Source: a virus. Taken from it: a DNA stretch of 25,331 nt. The position numbers were made by a program, and so were the translations under genes. This document shows positions 22,549 to 25,331 of the stretch, piece after piece. The stretch spans positions 1-25,331 of the IMG/VR virus record IMGVR_UViG_3300005605_000616. One strand, given 5' to 3'. Below the pieces are notes generated by a model. The model was not told the origin of the DNA. It saw only the letters and a program-made list of their open reading frames with translations, and did no database searches. Within the stretch, counting starts at the first letter, position 1. The number at the start of each line of letters is the position of its first letter.

Positions 22549-25308
22549 TTAGAAATTAACAACTAATCCAATATTAGCATAACGTGGTGTTCCTAAGAAT
22601 ACCTCAGCGTTATGTGGTAGGTGCATTTTATCACCAAAACCATTATATTGTGAGTTATCAACCGCGTCTTGTACATAGAGTGCATCAAGAGCGTTAAATA
22701 CATGACCTGTTAAAGACATATCTAAACCACCAATCTTAGGTAGTTTATATGAACCATGTAAGTCTAAACGATTGTATGCTGGCGCCATCCATACTTGTTC
22801 TCTATCAGCGTTAGCGTCACTTCCATCATACTCACGTGCGTTAGGGCTCCAATCAGAATAATTGTTATCATACATCTTAAAGATACCTGATAATCTTAAT
22901 CCTTTGATTGGTGTAAGTTCTGCACCCACGACATATGCTGTCTGAGGCATATCACCTACCATTAAACCATCAAGTGCATAAGAGTAAGGTGTGGTTTTTA
23001 AACCAATAACTTGACCCTCTGCATTATACTCATTCTCTTGATAGTTACCATCTGCATCACCATCGAACTTCCAATTACCAAATGATACTGCTCCGTTAAG
23101 ACGAATCATATCATTAAGTTTCATTGAACCTTCAATTTCAAGACCTTGGTGTTTCTGATTTATTCCACTTAGGAATATAACATCAGTATCACCTGAATCA
23201 CCTTGACCTGTTGTTACAGATTTAGTTAGGTTTCTATCTTTCCAATCAGTATTATAAGCACTTACTTTAACTGCGAAGTTATCTGAACTAAAGTTAACAC
23301 CAGCTTCTGAACTAATGAAAGATTCATTAGCAGGGTCTGATGCAACTGTTCCGTCAAAGTAGATTACGTTATCCATAATAGGTGGTTTCTCAACGTATCC
23401 TGTATTAGCGAAAACACTAACATTATCGTCTACGTCATACATAGCTCCACCCTTAATTTGGAAAGTAGAAATAGCATCTGCTTTAACTACTTCGTTAGCT
23501 ACTGTAAAGTGATCCTGATAAGAGTATTTAATACTTGATAATCCACCCATACCATAAACATTAAGTTTATCTTTAGTGTAATTACCTTGAATAAATCCAC
23601 CTAACCAATCAACTGTAGTACTATTATGATATGCAATTATATCACCAAGTTTCACAATCTTACCATCAGATGCATTGTCATCAGCATAGTCTACATAGTA
23701 ATCACCACCTAATAAATCACGAACTTCTCGAGCGTGTTCTATACCAGCAGTTCTCCAGTCTAAACCAACTTGTAGTTCTAACTCATCACTAACTTCATAG
23801 TTAAGTTTTGAAATCAAACCATAAGTATCTTGACGATTGATTGAGTTACGAAGAATACCCTTTGAACGATTTTCAGTTGCGTGAAAATCAGTATCAACTC
23901 TGTCTGAGTTGGTTGCAATAGCTGCATTCCAATCCCAGCCCCAGGGTGAACTCTTGTACCACTTTTCTCCATCTACGGCAGGTTTTCTAAATGATGAACC
24001 ATAAGTTCCTGTACCACCACCTGAACCACCACTCCAATACAATACTGAACTTAGTCTTGTCTTGTCGTTAATAGTCATAAAATGGTTAAGGTTAACTAAT
24101 GGTTTATGAAAGAAGTTTTCTCTTTCATTTAAGAAACCAGAATTATATCTATCTTGATTTCCACCACCAAATAATCCACCGACACCATACATATACCAAT
24201 ATTGTTTGCCCTTATAGTCTGAACTAACAGGACCCCAGTTTTGGTTAAATGTACGACCACCTTCTGTTTGGAACTTAGCACCATCAGCATATGCTGATTC
24301 GTCATATCCATCAATATCACCTGCTAACTCTTGTGAGTAAGTAGCGATATTCTGTTTATATAAGTTCTGTCCATGTCGTTGTGGAGCACCGATTGCATAT
24401 AGCTCAAATCGGTTATTTTCATTAGCTTGAAAACTACCACCTAAGTAATAAGCCCAAGCATCTGTCCAAGTTGCATCAATGATACCATCACCTGTCTTAC
24501 GAACAATAGTTCCACTTAATGCTAACTTATCACCCATCATCAAACCAGTATTGTAATTCATAGTAGTTTTAAGAAAACTACCTGCACCACTTTCTTGTTT
24601 GAACTTACCACCTTTTTCAGCGGAAGCTGGGTTTGTTATGATGTTCATAGTTCCACCAATTGATGGTGTAGCTAAATTAACAGCTGATAGTCCTCTTTGT
24701 AACTGAATAGATTGTGCTGCATCTGCAACTCCATCCCAATTACTCCAATAAACCCATCCGTTCTCCATATCATTTTGGGGAACTCCGTTAATCATTACCG
24801 CAACATTTCTCTGATTGAAACCACGAACATTTATTCGTGCATCACCTGCACCGCCACCTTGTTGAGTAGCATAAACACTTGGTGTAGTATTTAGAGCCAT
24901 TGGTACATCTTGTGAACCAAGACGAAACTCTAACTCTTCCTTACCAACTGTTGTATAAGCAACAGGTGTTTTATCATCAGCTCTTGAAGCCAAAACTTCA
25001 AGTGCCGACAAAGTAAGTGCATCAATTTCTAATGAAAAATTAACACTTACATTTTCTTCACCCACATCTACCGTTTGAGATAGAGATGAGTATCCGATGA
25101 ATGAAACAGTAATAGTATAAGTTCCAGATTTTACATCTATCGAATAAGCTCCAGCTTCTCCCGAAACTGTACCTAAATCTGTACCTTCTACTACTACATT
25201 TGCTCCAACCAAAGGATCTGAATTAGCATCAGTTACATTTCCGACAATAGATTGTGCAAACAATCCAGTCATCATCATAAGTGATACTATAAGATTACGT
25301 CTAATCAT
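22549..25308 (-). CDS. TonB-dependent outer-membrane receptor with carboxypeptidase-like N-terminal domain
   Basis: The 919-residue protein has a signal peptide (MIRRNLIVSLMMMTGLFAQ, cleaved near 19). A CarboxypepD_reg-like beta domain follows (about 20-105; DPLVGANVVVEGTDLGTVSG). The plug spans roughly 115-235 (LGSQDVPMALNTTPSVY; DARINVRGF; IGGTMNIITNPA), and a long aromatic-rich barrel ends in the terminal phenylalanine typical of outer-membrane proteins. Such receptors import siderophores, cobalamin or glycans using TonB energy. Domain style and phrases such as MENGWVYWSNWDGV resemble, from memory, Marinimicrobia (SAR406) or Balneolota/Bacteroidota receptors. The start has GAGGAG seven bases upstream. 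Its G+C is visibly higher than that of the phage genes, suggesting recent acquisition from a host. It is intact, with no frameshift. A chimeric contig join is the main alternative to true phage carriage. Confidence 0.93.
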   Translation of the reverse strand: MIRRNLIVSLMMMTGLFAQSIVGNVTDANSDPLVGANVVVEGTDLGTVSGEAGAYSIDVKSGTYTITVSFIGYSSLSQTVDVGEENVSVNFSLEIDALTLSALEVLASRADDKTPVAYTTVGKEELEFRLGSQDVPMALNTTPSVYATQQGGGAGDARINVRGFNQRNVAVMINGVPQNDMENGWVYWSNWDGVADAAQSIQLQRGLSAVNLATPSIGGTMNIITNPASAEKGGKFKQESGAGSFLKTTMNYNTGLMMGDKLALSGTIVRKTGDGIIDATWTDAWAYYLGGSFQANENNRFELYAIGAPQRHGQNLYKQNIATYSQELAGDIDGYDESAYADGAKFQTEGGRTFNQNWGPVSSDYKGKQYWYMYGVGGLFGGGNQDRYNSGFLNERENFFHKPLVNLNHFMTINDKTRLSSVLYWSGGSGGGTGTYGSSFRKPAVDGEKWYKSSPWGWDWNAAIATNSDRVDTDFHATENRSKGILRNSINRQDTYGLISKLNYEVSDELELQVGLDWRTAGIEHAREVRDLLGGDYYVDYADDNASDGKIVKLGDIIAYHNSTTVDWLGGFIQGNYTKDKLNVYGMGGLSSIKYSYQDHFTVANEVVKADAISTFQIKGGAMYDVDDNVSVFANTGYVEKPPIMDNVIYFDGTVASDPANESFISSEAGVNFSSDNFAVKVSAYNTDWKDRNLTKSVTTGQGDSGDTDVIFLSGINQKHQGLEIEGSMKLNDMIRLNGAVSFGNWKFDGDADGNYQENEYNAEGQVIGLKTTPYSYALDGLMVGDMPQTAYVVGAELTPIKGLRLSGIFKMYDNNYSDWSPNAREYDGSDANADREQVWMAPAYNRLDLHGSYKLPKIGGLDMSLTGHVFNALDALYVQDAVDNSQYNGFGDKMHLPHNAEVFLGTPRYANIGLVVNF

Positions 25309-25313
25309 AAAAC

Positions 25314-25319
25314 GTCTCC
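25314..25319 (-). promoter_or_regulatory. Strong ribosome binding site of the TonB-dependent receptor
   Basis: GAGGAG precedes the ATG by about five bases on the coding strand, a near-consensus Shine-Dalgarno sequence and one of the strongest in the window. The promoter, if any, lies beyond the window edge. Confidence 0.7.
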
Positions 25320-25331
25320 TCGTTGTTGTTT

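Noticed and set aside
24129-24320. A second minus-strand frame inside the receptor gene
   Set aside because: It is an out-of-frame shadow within the barrel-coding region, with no ribosome site or recognisable product.

Overview
The window looks like part of the genome of a large, lytic, T4-like marine myovirus. Every supported gene lies on the minus strand, so transcription runs from high to low coordinates. Genes are packed with overlaps of 1-4 bases or very short gaps, base composition is AT-rich, and no gene-free stretch exceeds about 120 bases. Replication proteins are of T4 type: a family B DNA polymerase (gp43-like), sliding clamp (gp45-like), clamp loader ATPase (gp44-like) and a probable small loader subunit (gp62-like). 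No tRNA, rRNA, CRISPR array or insertion sequence was seen.

Layout in transcription order. (1) 25308-22549: a full-length TonB-dependent outer-membrane receptor with its own terminator. It is bacterial in style, visibly richer in G+C than its neighbours, and resembles receptors of Marinimicrobia (SAR406) or the Bacteroidota/Balneolota group; this is the best clue to the host. (2) 22492-16432: a promoter, then DNA polymerase, a heptose-type nucleotidyltransferase, a DNA methyltransferase, clamp and clamp loader. (3) 16435-14812: a ClpP-like protease, a heptose-7-phosphate-type kinase and a zinc-ribbon protein. (4) 14810-11743: a compact four-gene cassette of a PP-loop ATPase, a class II aminoacyl-tRNA-synthetase-like ligase fused to a GNAT-like domain, a sulfotransferase-like protein and a 2-oxoglutarate/Fe(II) oxygenase. 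(5) 11705-10233: a structural-looking protein ending in a Hint-like domain without its nucleophile. (6) 10209-7313: gp62-like protein, DUF1599-like protein, a 39-residue ORF, a PD-(D/E)XK nuclease, an unknown, a SLOG-like protein and a small ribbon-helix-helix protein. (7) 7296-4531: two GT4-type glycosyltransferases. (8) 4527-2435: a zinc-ribbon protein and two unknown, possibly structural, proteins. (9) 2419-1: a GT2 glycosyltransferase, a NeuB-type sialic-acid synthase, a GT42/DUF115-like transferase and the start of another gene.

Taken together the window couples a replication core to an unusually large set of surface-chemistry genes: an outer-membrane receptor, nucleotide-heptose synthesis, nonulosonic acid synthesis, four glycosyltransferase-type proteins, a sulfotransferase and an amino-acid ligase. 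Inference: the phage remodels either the host surface (receptor masking, exclusion of competitors) or its own virion with sugars and perhaps amino-acid groups. The most novel-looking parts are the amino-acid-ligase cassette (11743-14810) and the phage-borne TonB-dependent receptor.
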